Assembly (NCBI GenBank): GCA_018780265.1
Contig: JADMJV010000060.1
Span: 5,863-40,869 of the forward strand
Length of the DNA: 35,007 nt
DNA from: a bacterium
GTDB lineage: Bacteria; Vulcanimicrobiota; Xenobia; Xenobiales; JADMJV01
Direction: 5' to 3'
Shown: positions 8,414-15,044 of the stretch, in pieces
Layout of the letters: each line of letters begins with the position of its first letter
Numbering within the stretch: position 1 is the stretch's first letter
The notes under the pieces: model-generated
Databases searched by the model: none
Seen by the model: the letters and a program-made list of their open reading frames with translations, nothing else
Told to the model about the DNA's origin: nothing
Program-made: the position numbers and the translations under genes

Positions 8414-8862
8414 GGCATGGTCCAGCGCAGCTGGCGGCGAAACACTTGGCCACCCGACTGGAAGTCAAAGTCGACCAACCATTGCCCGGGTTTGGGTTGC
8501 CAGGCCACCTGGTATTCCTGTCCGTCTCTGCTGGCCAGTTGCCGTTGGTCCTGGGACCGGGTCGCCGGGCGTTTGAAGCGTACTTTCATTTCACCCTCGA
8601 GCGCGTGTCCCTGACGGTCTACCATGCGGCAGCGCAGGGGCTGTTGCTGCAACACCTGGAGTTGCCAGCCGTTGATGCGTTGATGGTGCTGGCGCTCCAG
8701 TTCACGGCTGTACTCCAGTCCCATCTTGTAGTATTGCACGTCATCGGGACCTTCAAAGCCCGAGGAAGCCAGCTTCACCAGAGAGATCTGAAACAGAACG
8801 AAGGCGCTCAAAGATAAAACGATGCCTATGGGCCAGATGCGGGGACTGTTAAGGAACGACAA
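8410..8862 (-). CDS. ccoH: CcoH/FixH, cbb3 oxidase assembly protein
   Basis: About 150 residues. One N-terminal membrane span (RIWPIGIVLSLSAFVLFQIS) is followed by a periplasmic FixH-like domain: SSGFEGPDDVQYYKMGLEY near residue 40, then a beta-rich region ending GQWLVDFDFQSGG and a short tail. CcoH interacts with the oxidase during assembly in other species. The start is uncertain. I favour TTG at 8862, which has AAAGAGG about 6 nt upstream and gives a standard FixH N-terminus, overlapping the end of ccoG by 14 bp; an ATG at 8916 would add 18 atypical residues. The 3' end overlaps ccoI as TTGA. The neighbours ccoG and ccoI make the identity secure. Confidence 0.85.
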   Translation of the reverse strand: MSFLNSPRIWPIGIVLSLSAFVLFQISLVKLASSGFEGPDDVQYYKMGLEYSRELERQHHQRINGWQLQVLQQQPLRCRMVDRQGHALEGEMKVRFKRPATRSQDQRQLASRDGQEYQVAWQPKPGQWLVDFDFQSGGQVFRRQLRWTMP

Positions 8863-10219
8863 AGGTGGCCTCTTTCTGGCAGGAGATGTCTGTCCCGCCT
8901 TTGGGCTGGGCGCCATCCGAGTCGATGGGCCTGGCGGTGAAGAAGAATTTGTGGACTCCCCGCGAGGTGTTGGCAGGAACCAGCACAATGACTCGGGTTT
9001 GGGTGACGTCTCCGCTGGCCAGGTCAAGGGGGTTGGATATGCCCATCAATTGGGCACCTGGCAATCCCTGGGTGCCCAGTTGCAGGCGGGTGGGGTGGGC
9101 CAGCCGGTTGACCAGGTTTATGCTGAAAATGTTGCTCACCTGACCGTCGGGCGTGGTCTCGGCCAGGTGCCCTCCGGGAAGCATTTCGCGGACAGCGTCC
9201 AGGCCCAGCGGGGTGCGGTTGAAGATCAGGTAGCCCAGCAGACCGATCAGGCCCACCAGCAAACACAAATAGATGACCACTCTGGGTCGGGTCAACTTGC
9301 CAGGCTCGCCGCTCAGGGTAGTGTAACTGATCAGGCCTCTGGGTTGACCGGTTTTGTCCATGATTTGGTCGCAGGCGTCCACGCAGGCGGTGCAGGCAAT
9401 ACACTCCATTTGTAAGCCCTGGCGGATATCGATGCCCATGGGGCAGACCTGCACGCACATAGTGCAGTCCACGCAAGAGCCACGGTTGGGGTCTTTCAGC
9501 TTTCCGCGGGGCTCGCCGCGGTCTCCATTGTAGGCCACGATCAGACTGTCAGAGTCGAGCATGGCGCCTTGAAAGCGGGCGTAAGGACACACATAGGTGC
9601 AAAATTGCTCGCGGAAGTAGCCAAATTGGAAAAGCGAGAGAGCTGTGAAAAAACCTACAGTGGCCACCATTGCCGTGTTGAACTGGCCGTGCAGCGCCTG
9701 TTGGACCAACTCACGAATGGGCAGGAAGTAGCCCGCGCAAGTCAGCCCCAGAAAGCCACCCATGGCACTCCAACTAGCCAGCTTTCCCAGCTTGCGGCCC
9801 AATTTGGAGGCGGTCCAGGAGGACCGGTCCAGTCGAATACGGGCGGCCCGGTCTCCCTCCCACCAACGTTCGACCATGATGAATGCCTGCGTCAAAATGG
9901 TTTGCGGGCAGGCGTAGCCGCACCACATGCGACCAGCTACGGCCGAGACGCAAAAGAGCGTCAGGGCCGCGCTGATCAGCAATAGATGCAGAAAGTAAGT
10001 GTCTTGGGGATGGAGCACCAATCCCCAGAGGAAAAGTTTGCGGCCGGGGAGGTCGATGAGCACAGCCTGGCGCCCCTGCCATTGCCACCAGGGTAGCAAA
10101 AAGAGCAGGCCTTGGAGATAGACGCTCAGGAAGTTGCGCAGCCGCCGAAAGCGTCCGTCCATCTGGCGCGGATACACTTTCTGGCGAGCGGCCGTGACAT
10201 CGACTCCCGGGAGATTCAT
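8849..10219 (-). CDS. ccoG: CcoG/FixG/RdxA, Fe-S membrane protein of cbb3 assembly
   Basis: A 456-residue membrane ferredoxin-like protein. Membrane spans lie near 30-45, 74-93, 150-168, 183-200 and about 315-335. CGYACPQT (Cys100, Cys104) and CTYVCPYARFQG (from Cys207) are typical CcoG signatures. Two 4Fe-4S motifs follow: CVDCTMCVQVCP (Cys249, 252, 255, 259) and CIACTACVDACD (Cys273, 276, 279, 283). The C-terminal 110 residues form the periplasmic immunoglobulin-like domain. CcoG has been linked to Cu(II) reduction for copper delivery to the oxidase. The ATG at 10219 follows the ccoP stop after 5 nt, consistent with one transcript. Length is normal for the family. Confidence 0.95.
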   Translation of the reverse strand: MNLPGVDVTAARQKVYPRQMDGRFRRLRNFLSVYLQGLLFLLPWWQWQGRQAVLIDLPGRKLFLWGLVLHPQDTYFLHLLLISAALTLFCVSAVAGRMWCGYACPQTILTQAFIMVERWWEGDRAARIRLDRSSWTASKLGRKLGKLASWSAMGGFLGLTCAGYFLPIRELVQQALHGQFNTAMVATVGFFTALSLFQFGYFREQFCTYVCPYARFQGAMLDSDSLIVAYNGDRGEPRGKLKDPNRGSCVDCTMCVQVCPMGIDIRQGLQMECIACTACVDACDQIMDKTGQPRGLISYTTLSGEPGKLTRPRVVIYLCLLVGLIGLLGYLIFNRTPLGLDAVREMLPGGHLAETTPDGQVSNIFSINLVNRLAHPTRLQLGTQGLPGAQLMGISNPLDLASGDVTQTRVIVLVPANTSRGVHKFFFTARPIDSDGAQPKGGTDISCQKEATFVVP

Positions 10220-10224
10220 TCAGG

Positions 10225-10791
10225 TTATTTTCCTTCTGGGTTTGGCGAGTTAGTAGGGATGGGGGTGCCTGAGCCAGTTGCATTGGCGGGAGTTGCGGTC
10301 GTGTTGCCGATGCTGTGAACATAGGTAGCCACCGCTCCCACCTGGTCAGGCTTGAGAAACGTGTCCCAGGCGGGCATCCCCTTGGGACGGCCCTTGCGGA
10401 TGCTGAGCAGGATCTCTTTGTCTTCACTGCCGTATTTCCACACGCTGTCGGTCAGGCATGGCCCGATTTTGCCTTCAGCATTGGTGCCGTGGCAAGAAGC
10501 GCAGGTGCTGATAAAGACTTTCTTTCCAGCCTCCAACACTTCGGGCTTGGTGGCCAGGGCTTTCAGGTCCAGGGCCGCCGGGTCTGCTTTCTTGGGAGGC
10601 GCTTGACTGGCCCACTGTTTCTCTTGGGTCCATCCCAACGTTCCCTTGTAGTAGGGGGTGCTGGGATATTGGATAGCATAGTAGATGGCGAAGATGATGG
10701 TGCCATAGAAGAGATAGAGCCACCAGCGGGGCAATGGATTGTCGAGCTCCTCGATGCCGTCAGCGGAGTGGTCTAGAACGGGAGCGTTCAT
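10225..10791 (-). CDS. ccoP: CcoP, cytochrome c subunit of cbb3 oxidase (single-heme form)
   Basis: A 188-residue subunit. The N-terminus is classic CcoP: DGIEELDNPLPRWWLYLFYG followed by one membrane span (to about residue 42). Only one c-type heme site is present, CASCH at 97-101 (Cys97, Cys100, His101), with likely axial Met139 in KGMPAW. Proteobacterial CcoP usually has about 300 residues and two heme motifs, so this subunit is about one heme domain short. There is no frameshift or interrupted second domain; the protein simply ends in a Thr/Pro/Asn-rich tail. The electron-entry route to CcoO may therefore differ. The start overlaps the ccoQ stop as ATGA. Confidence 0.92.
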   Translation of the reverse strand: MNAPVLDHSADGIEELDNPLPRWWLYLFYGTIIFAIYYAIQYPSTPYYKGTLGWTQEKQWASQAPPKKADPAALDLKALATKPEVLEAGKKVFISTCASCHGTNAEGKIGPCLTDSVWKYGSEDKEILLSIRKGRPKGMPAWDTFLKPDQVGAVATYVHSIGNTTATPANATGSGTPIPTNSPNPEGK

Positions 10792-10940
10792 TGGAGAGCC
10801 TCCTCATCACGAAAGGGAATGTTGCTCATGTCATCGACCGAACGCAGGCGAGCCGTCCAGATCAAGATGGCCGAGAAGAGCAGAAAGAAGAGCAGTAGGA
10901 CGGCCTCCTTAAGAGGGGCAATCCAGGCAAAATCGTTCAT
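10788..10940 (-). CDS. ccoQ: CcoQ-like small cbb3 oxidase subunit
   Basis: A 50-residue protein: MNDFAWIAPLKEAVLLLFFL opens a single membrane span (about residues 9-31), followed by a charged tail (RLRSVDDMSNIPFRDEEALQ). Size, single span, acidic tail with D/E near the end, and position between ccoO and ccoP all fit CcoQ, which stabilises the complex. Sequence conservation in CcoQ is weak, so the call relies on context. Both ends overlap neighbours as ATGA (with the ccoO stop and the ccoP start), which fixes the start at 10940. Confidence 0.85.
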   Translation of the reverse strand: MNDFAWIAPLKEAVLLLFFLLFSAILIWTARLRSVDDMSNIPFRDEEALQ

Positions 10941-11614
10941 TGCTGCGCCTCCCGCCAGTGGATGTCTGAACCCAGCTTCTGCAAGTAAGCAATCAGCGCC
11001 ACAATTTCTCGGTCGGCCTGAGCTTCGTCCACCTTTTCGGCTTTCAACCGCCCCAGGATATCGTCCGATTGGATTTTGATCGACTCGGCAGCCCCGGCGA
11101 TCTCCTCGTCGCTGTAGGGGACTCCCAGCTTTCGCAGTACCTGCATCTTCTTTTGGGTCAGCGATGTATCCAGCTTGCTGGTGTGCAGCCAGGGGTAGTT
11201 GGGCATGACCGAGCCAGGCACGATCTCGCGGGGGTTGCGCATGTGGTAGTAATGCCACGAGTCCGGGTATTTGCCCCCTAACCTTTGCAGGTCCGGTCCG
11301 GTTCTTTTGGAGCCAAACTGGAAGGGATGGTCATAGACAAATTCACCGGCCTTGGAATACGGTCCGTAGCGTTCGGTTTCGTCGCGGAAGGGCCGTACCA
11401 TCTGGCTGTGACAGTTGTAGCAGCCCTCTCGCAGATAGAGGTCACGGCCTTCCAGTTCCAGTGCACTGTAAGGCTTAACCCCGTCAATCGGCGGCACCGA
11501 TGAGCGCACGTAGTAGAGTGGCACGATTTCCACCAGGCCACCGATCAGGATGAGTACGGTGACCAGAACGGACATCAGGGTTCCCTGACCTTCAAGCCAT
11601 CGATGGTCTTTCAT
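10937..11614 (-). CDS. ccoO: CcoO, mono-heme cytochrome c subunit of cbb3 oxidase
   Basis: A 225-residue membrane-anchored cytochrome c. One N-terminal span (about residues 12-35) precedes the signature GCYNCHSQMVRPFRDE with heme-binding Cys65, Cys68 and His69. Met137 in GSVMPNYPWL is the likely sixth ligand. PDSWHYYHMRNPRE and the C-terminal IVALIAYLQKLGSD are also family hallmarks. It passes electrons from CcoP or soluble cytochromes to the CcoN active site on the periplasmic side. Length is normal. It overlaps ccoN and ccoQ by ATGA at either end. Confidence 0.96.
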   Translation of the reverse strand: MKDHRWLEGQGTLMSVLVTVLILIGGLVEIVPLYYVRSSVPPIDGVKPYSALELEGRDLYLREGCYNCHSQMVRPFRDETERYGPYSKAGEFVYDHPFQFGSKRTGPDLQRLGGKYPDSWHYYHMRNPREIVPGSVMPNYPWLHTSKLDTSLTQKKMQVLRKLGVPYSDEEIAGAAESIKIQSDDILGRLKAEKVDEAQADREIVALIAYLQKLGSDIHWREAQQ

Positions 11615-13077
11615 GCTTGCACCGCCAGTCTTGTAGGTTGCACGGTTTGAGTGGGAACCGGAGCATTGTAGGCTTGGCCGGAGCGAGCCGTTTGAATCAG
11701 GTTGTAGACCATCATCAGCAGTCCGGACAGATACATCGCTCCACCTAGAGCCCTCACCAGGTAGTAGGGGAAGAGGATCTTGGTGGTCTGAATGAAGCTG
11801 TAGGTCAGGCTACCGTCTTCACTGAAAGCCCGCCACATCAATCCCTGAGTGATCCCCGTGATCCACATGGAAACCATGTAGAGCACGATGCCGATGGTAG
11901 CGATCCAGAAGTGAACAGTGGCCAACTTGGTGGAGTAGAGTTCCGTTTTATACAGTCTAGGCACCAGCCAGTAGAAGGTGGCAAAGACGCAGAACCCGAC
12001 CCATCCCAGCGCGCCCCCGTGGACGTGGCCTACGATCCAGTCCGTGTAGTGGCCCAGGGCCGAAACCGAGCGAATCGACAGCATCGGCCCTTCAAAGGTA
12101 GACATGCCGTAGAAGGTGATGGCTACCACGAAGAACTTGAGGATGGGGTCGGTTCGCACCTGGTTGTAGGCACCTTTGAGGGTTAGCAGGCCGTTGAGCA
12201 TACCGCCCCACGAGGGTGCGATCAACATCAGCGAAAAACACATTCCCAGAGTCTGCGCCCAGTCGGGCAGGGCCGTATAGAGCAAGTGGTGCGGTCCAGC
12301 CCAGATGTATAAGAAAATCAAAGACCAGAAGTGAATAATGGACAGTCGATAGGAGTAGACGGGTTTGTTAGCGGCTTTGGGCAGATAGTAGTACATCATG
12401 CCCAGGAACGGGGTGGTCAGCAGAAAGCCTACGGCGTTGTGGCCGTACCACCATTGAATCAGCGCGTCCTGGACGCCCGCCCAGACCGGGTAAGACTTGA
12501 AGGCCGATACCGGGATGGACAGATTGTTGACCAGATGAAGCACCGCGATGGTGATGATGGTGGCGATGTAGAACCATATGGCCACATAGAGGTGCTGCTC
12601 GCGCCGCCTGGCCAGAGTCCAGAAGAAGTTGACGGCGAAGACCACCCAGATGATGGTGATCAACTGGTCCACCAGGAAGACTGGTTCGGCGTATTCTTTG
12701 CCATCCGTAAACCCGCTTAGCAAGCAGACAGCGTCCAGAACAATGATTAACTGCCAACCCCAAAGATGAATCTTAGAGAGCAGGTCCGAGGCCAGCCGCG
12801 TTCGGCACAGGCGCTGGGTACTGTAGTATACCGATGCGAAGATTGCATTTCCGCCAAAGGCGAAGATGACTGCATTGGTGTGAAGTGGCCGCAGCCGACC
12901 AAAGCTGAGGTAGGGACTGTCCAAATTGCACTGCCAGAAGGCCAGTTCGAGGGCTGCCCACAGTCCGGCCAACATCCCCACCGCCCCCCAGAACATCGTG
13001 AAGAATACGAAACCGCGCACGATGGCGTCGTCGTAAACTTCGGCGCGCGGAGGCGCCGGGTCGGTGTCTTCTTTCAT
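11611..13077 (-). CDS. ccoN: CcoN, catalytic heme-copper subunit of cbb3 cytochrome c oxidase
   Basis: A 488-residue subunit with about twelve membrane spans that reduces O2 to water while pumping protons. Expected ligands are visible: His66 (LRPLHTNAVIF) for the low-spin heme; His213 (WWYGHNAVGF) and His263/His264 (AGPHHLLYTALPDW) for CuB; Glu329 (STFEGPMLSI); His343, His351 and His353 in GHYTDWIVGHVHGGALGW for the hemes. Tyr257 lies 44 residues after His213, the spacing of the known His-Tyr cross-link in cbb3 enzymes. The start is an ATG preceded by GGGAGGAAAATC. The leader holds two inverted repeats described separately. It is the first gene of the long minus-strand operon. Confidence 0.97.
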   Translation of the reverse strand: MKEDTDPAPPRAEVYDDAIVRGFVFFTMFWGAVGMLAGLWAALELAFWQCNLDSPYLSFGRLRPLHTNAVIFAFGGNAIFASVYYSTQRLCRTRLASDLLSKIHLWGWQLIIVLDAVCLLSGFTDGKEYAEPVFLVDQLITIIWVVFAVNFFWTLARRREQHLYVAIWFYIATIITIAVLHLVNNLSIPVSAFKSYPVWAGVQDALIQWWYGHNAVGFLLTTPFLGMMYYYLPKAANKPVYSYRLSIIHFWSLIFLYIWAGPHHLLYTALPDWAQTLGMCFSLMLIAPSWGGMLNGLLTLKGAYNQVRTDPILKFFVVAITFYGMSTFEGPMLSIRSVSALGHYTDWIVGHVHGGALGWVGFCVFATFYWLVPRLYKTELYSTKLATVHFWIATIGIVLYMVSMWITGITQGLMWRAFSEDGSLTYSFIQTTKILFPYYLVRALGGAMYLSGLLMMVYNLIQTARSGQAYNAPVPTQTVQPTRLAVQA

Positions 13078-13089
13078 GATTTTCCTCCC

Positions 13090-13107
13090 TTAGTGTGACC
13101 ACACTAA
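13090..13107. promoter_or_regulatory. Operator-like inverted repeat just upstream of ccoN
   Basis: A near-perfect inverted repeat with 8-bp arms and a 2-bp centre: TTAGTGTG-AC-CACACTAA. It sits 13-30 bp upstream of the ccoN start codon, immediately before the ribosome-binding site. A repressor bound here would block transcription or initiation; alternatively it could form an mRNA hairpin near the ribosome-binding site. I do not recognise a specific regulator family. Confidence 0.45.
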
Positions 13108-13128
13108 AGGTACCTCCTGGTCTAGAGT

Positions 13129-13142
13129 ATGATCTAGATCAT
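13129..13142. promoter_or_regulatory. FNR/ANR/FixK-like binding site for the cbb3 operon
   Basis: A perfect 14-bp palindrome, ATGATCTAGATCAT, centred about 58 bp upstream of the ccoN start. The core TGAT-N4-ATCA equals that of the FNR/ANR/FixK consensus (TTGAT-N4-ATCAA); only the outermost base of each arm differs. cbb3 operons are commonly activated by such regulators under low oxygen. With the usual centre at -41.5, transcription would begin near 13094, which would place the 13090-13107 repeat at the transcription start. Confidence 0.6.
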
Positions 13143-13205
13143 GTTTGATACCGGTAACTTTGACCCAGGACAAGGTTGATCTGGCATAGTTGGTCTACAC
13201 TACAC

Positions 13206-13220
13206 CGCTGTTAAACAGCG
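13206..13220. other. Palindrome spanning the stop codon of the GNAT gene
   Basis: CGCTGTTAAACAGCG is a 6-bp stem with a 3-nt loop; the TAA stop of the minus-strand GNAT gene lies in it. No T-run follows on either strand, so it is not a canonical terminator. It could still protect the 3' end of the mRNA or slow transcription before the ccoN leader. Confidence 0.3.
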
Positions 13221-13696
13221 TTGATACAATCCATCGTCAGAGAATAGCGCTGCAGTGTAAAGCCCAGCCTGAGCGCCTTCTTGAAGGCCTTCAGGTTGGT
13301 CACGGTGATATCCCCTTGCATCCGCGCCAAACCGTGCTCAGCGGTCACCTTGGCGGCCGCCCGAACCAGCGCTCCCACCGCGGCGGTCCCCTGAAAACGA
13401 GGCTCCACAGCCAGGTCGTAGATGGCGCTCTGAGCCTCCCCGGTCACCGCGTCGGTCTGGTCCAGTTGCAGAATCAAGTAACCGCACCGAGCCTGTTTCT
13501 CCCGATGCCAGGCCACCATGCAGACGACATCACGGGGATCCAACTGAGAATAGCGAGCGCGCACCCGAGCCCGCAGAGCTTCCGGGCTGACACGGCTGCC
13601 TGGGGGCAGGCTGTCTTCACAGACTTCCACGGCCAACCGCCGGATCCAGGCCCAGTCACTCGATTGCGCCGGACGCACCTCGAACTTAGCGGACAT
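13211..13696 (-). CDS. GNAT-family N-acetyltransferase
   Basis: A 161-residue single-domain GNAT protein. It opens with the usual first strand (KFEVRPAQSSDWAWIRRLA). The acetyl-CoA motif is AVEPRFQGTAAVGALV (from residue 97), where the pyrophosphate-binding R/QxxGxG/A loop is FQGTAA. The C-terminal signature TNLKAFKKALRLGFTLQ (from about residue 133) completes the fold. The acceptor substrate cannot be read from sequence. The ATG at 13696 overlaps the end of the UPF0489-type gene by 11 bp, so the two are co-transcribed, and both lie next to a BpsA-like polyamine synthase. A polyamine or related amine acceptor is therefore a reasonable but untested guess. A longer in-frame reading upstream lies wholly inside the neighbour. 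Confidence 0.8.
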   Translation of the reverse strand: MSAKFEVRPAQSSDWAWIRRLAVEVCEDSLPPGSRVSPEALRARVRARYSQLDPRDVVCMVAWHREKQARCGYLILQLDQTDAVTGEAQSAIYDLAVEPRFQGTAAVGALVRAAAKVTAEHGLARMQGDITVTNLKAFKKALRLGFTLQRYSLTMDCINAV

Positions 13697-15044
13697 AAGC
13701 CTGGTCGAGGAGAGAATGCATTGACTGCAATCCCAGCACATCCCGAGCCTGCAGTTGCCGGTGAGTGGCCTGGGCCAGGGCGGTCTGCCCCATCTGCGCA
13801 TAAGTGCGAGCCAACTCCAATTCATGTTCCAATCCACTCACGCGATTCTGGCTTTGCTGCAAAACGGCCCTCAGGGTGCGCGCCGCCATCGGAAACTGAC
13901 CCGCATCGCGCAAGCGCCTGGCCAGACTGAAACGAATGTCGTAACGATGGGCAGCGTGCTCCAGAGCACGGCGCAACAACCGGATTGCCGGCTGGTGATG
14001 CTGGGCAGCGAGAGTTTCTGCCCTCATGAATAGAACCTGAGCGAGCTCAGCCCCGGTGAGAGGCACCGACTGTTCCAACTGAAGCAAACAGGTATAGGCG
14101 CGGTCCGGGTTGTTGAGACGGGCCTGCACAATGCTTTCCAGATAAAGATGCACCGGACCTGGAGCACAAGCCTCCAGCAGTTCCAGAGCCAGGCCGTAAG
14201 CGTCCCGGTGAATCTCACGCCATACCAGGTCCTCCGGCTGGGGCCTGTAGTGGAGAGGTAAGGGGTGCTGGGGAAATCCAAAGCAACGCAGGCAATCCTG
14301 GCCCAGCCCATGCTGATTTGCCGGGGTGTAGCCCCCCTCCAGCGAGGTGGCCACGGTCAGGATCTCCACCGTAAGACCTTGCAATTGTTGAGCCAGAGAC
14401 TCGGGGGAACTCCACAGGCTGTCGTCCGGGCGAACAAAGTAATCGACATCAATGTCCAGGGCCACGGGCCCCTCCAGGGCGGGAAGGCCCTCGGCCAGGC
14501 ACAAGGTGAATCGCTGGCCGCAGAGAGTCCCCTCAACGCGGGTCACTCGGGCGTCTGGGGAAACTTGGGCGGAACTGACTGCACGCAAACCAGACCACTC
14601 CTCCAGAGTCAGATCCACCCACCGGCCCACCTCCTCACGAGCCCAGGACAAGAGAGATTGCCCCTCCTCCAGCAAGTGAGGCGGAACCACCCAGACCAGA
14701 TGAGAAACGAGGCCCGATACCAGGGCCGGATACAGGTAATTGCCACAATGGAGCCCACCCCAGGGCAATTCTGGAGTGCCGCGCAAATCCTGGGGAGGAA
14801 CTCCGTCCAGGAACTGAGACATCAACTCAGGGGATAGACCGCTATCCTGGACGTCGAGATGGGCGTCCACGTGAATGCAGGTCAGCCCCTGAAGACCCAG
14901 GTCCCTCCAGAAGACGAGGGCTTGCATGTGGTCGTCCATGGTGTGCAGGTGTGGAATGGCCGTGATCCTTACTACCTCAGATGATTCCGCCAGGATTGGC
15001 CGCCGACAGGCCAAACATGGCACGATGAACGGGGAATTTGCCAT
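13686..15044 (-). CDS. UPF0489-type ureohydrolase-like protein with C-terminal TPR repeats
   Basis: About 452 residues from an ATG at 15044. The first 300 residues carry arginase/ureohydrolase-like metal motifs: DDHMQALVFW (His39), CIHVDAHLDV (Asp60, His62, Asp64, the DAHxD motif) and VALDIDVDYF (Asp197, Asp199, Asp201). GGLHCGNYLYPAL (from residue 96) is also typical of UPF0489 proteins. Residues 300-452 are helical TPR-like repeats (HELELARTYAQMGQTALAQ, for example). The reaction is unknown; hydrolysis of a guanidino or amide substrate would fit the motifs. The start is uncertain. The 15044 ATG, with AGGTGG upstream, overlaps the divergent BpsA-like start by 20 bp; an ATG at 14939 avoids this but cuts off the first strand (VRITAIPHLH). 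Confidence 0.72.
   Translation of the reverse strand: MANSPFIVPCLACRRPILAESSEVVRITAIPHLHTMDDHMQALVFWRDLGLQGLTCIHVDAHLDVQDSGLSPELMSQFLDGVPPQDLRGTPELPWGGLHCGNYLYPALVSGLVSHLVWVVPPHLLEEGQSLLSWAREEVGRWVDLTLEEWSGLRAVSSAQVSPDARVTRVEGTLCGQRFTLCLAEGLPALEGPVALDIDVDYFVRPDDSLWSSPESLAQQLQGLTVEILTVATSLEGGYTPANQHGLGQDCLRCFGFPQHPLPLHYRPQPEDLVWREIHRDAYGLALELLEACAPGPVHLYLESIVQARLNNPDRAYTCLLQLEQSVPLTGAELAQVLFMRAETLAAQHHQPAIRLLRRALEHAAHRYDIRFSLARRLRDAGQFPMAARTLRAVLQQSQNRVSGLEHELELARTYAQMGQTALAQATHRQLQARDVLGLQSMHSLLDQAYVR

Noticed and set aside
13206..13220. Palindrome CGCTGTTAAACAGCG as an intrinsic terminator of the GNAT gene
   Set aside because: The stem is only 6 bp and no T-run follows on either strand; it is listed only as a palindrome.
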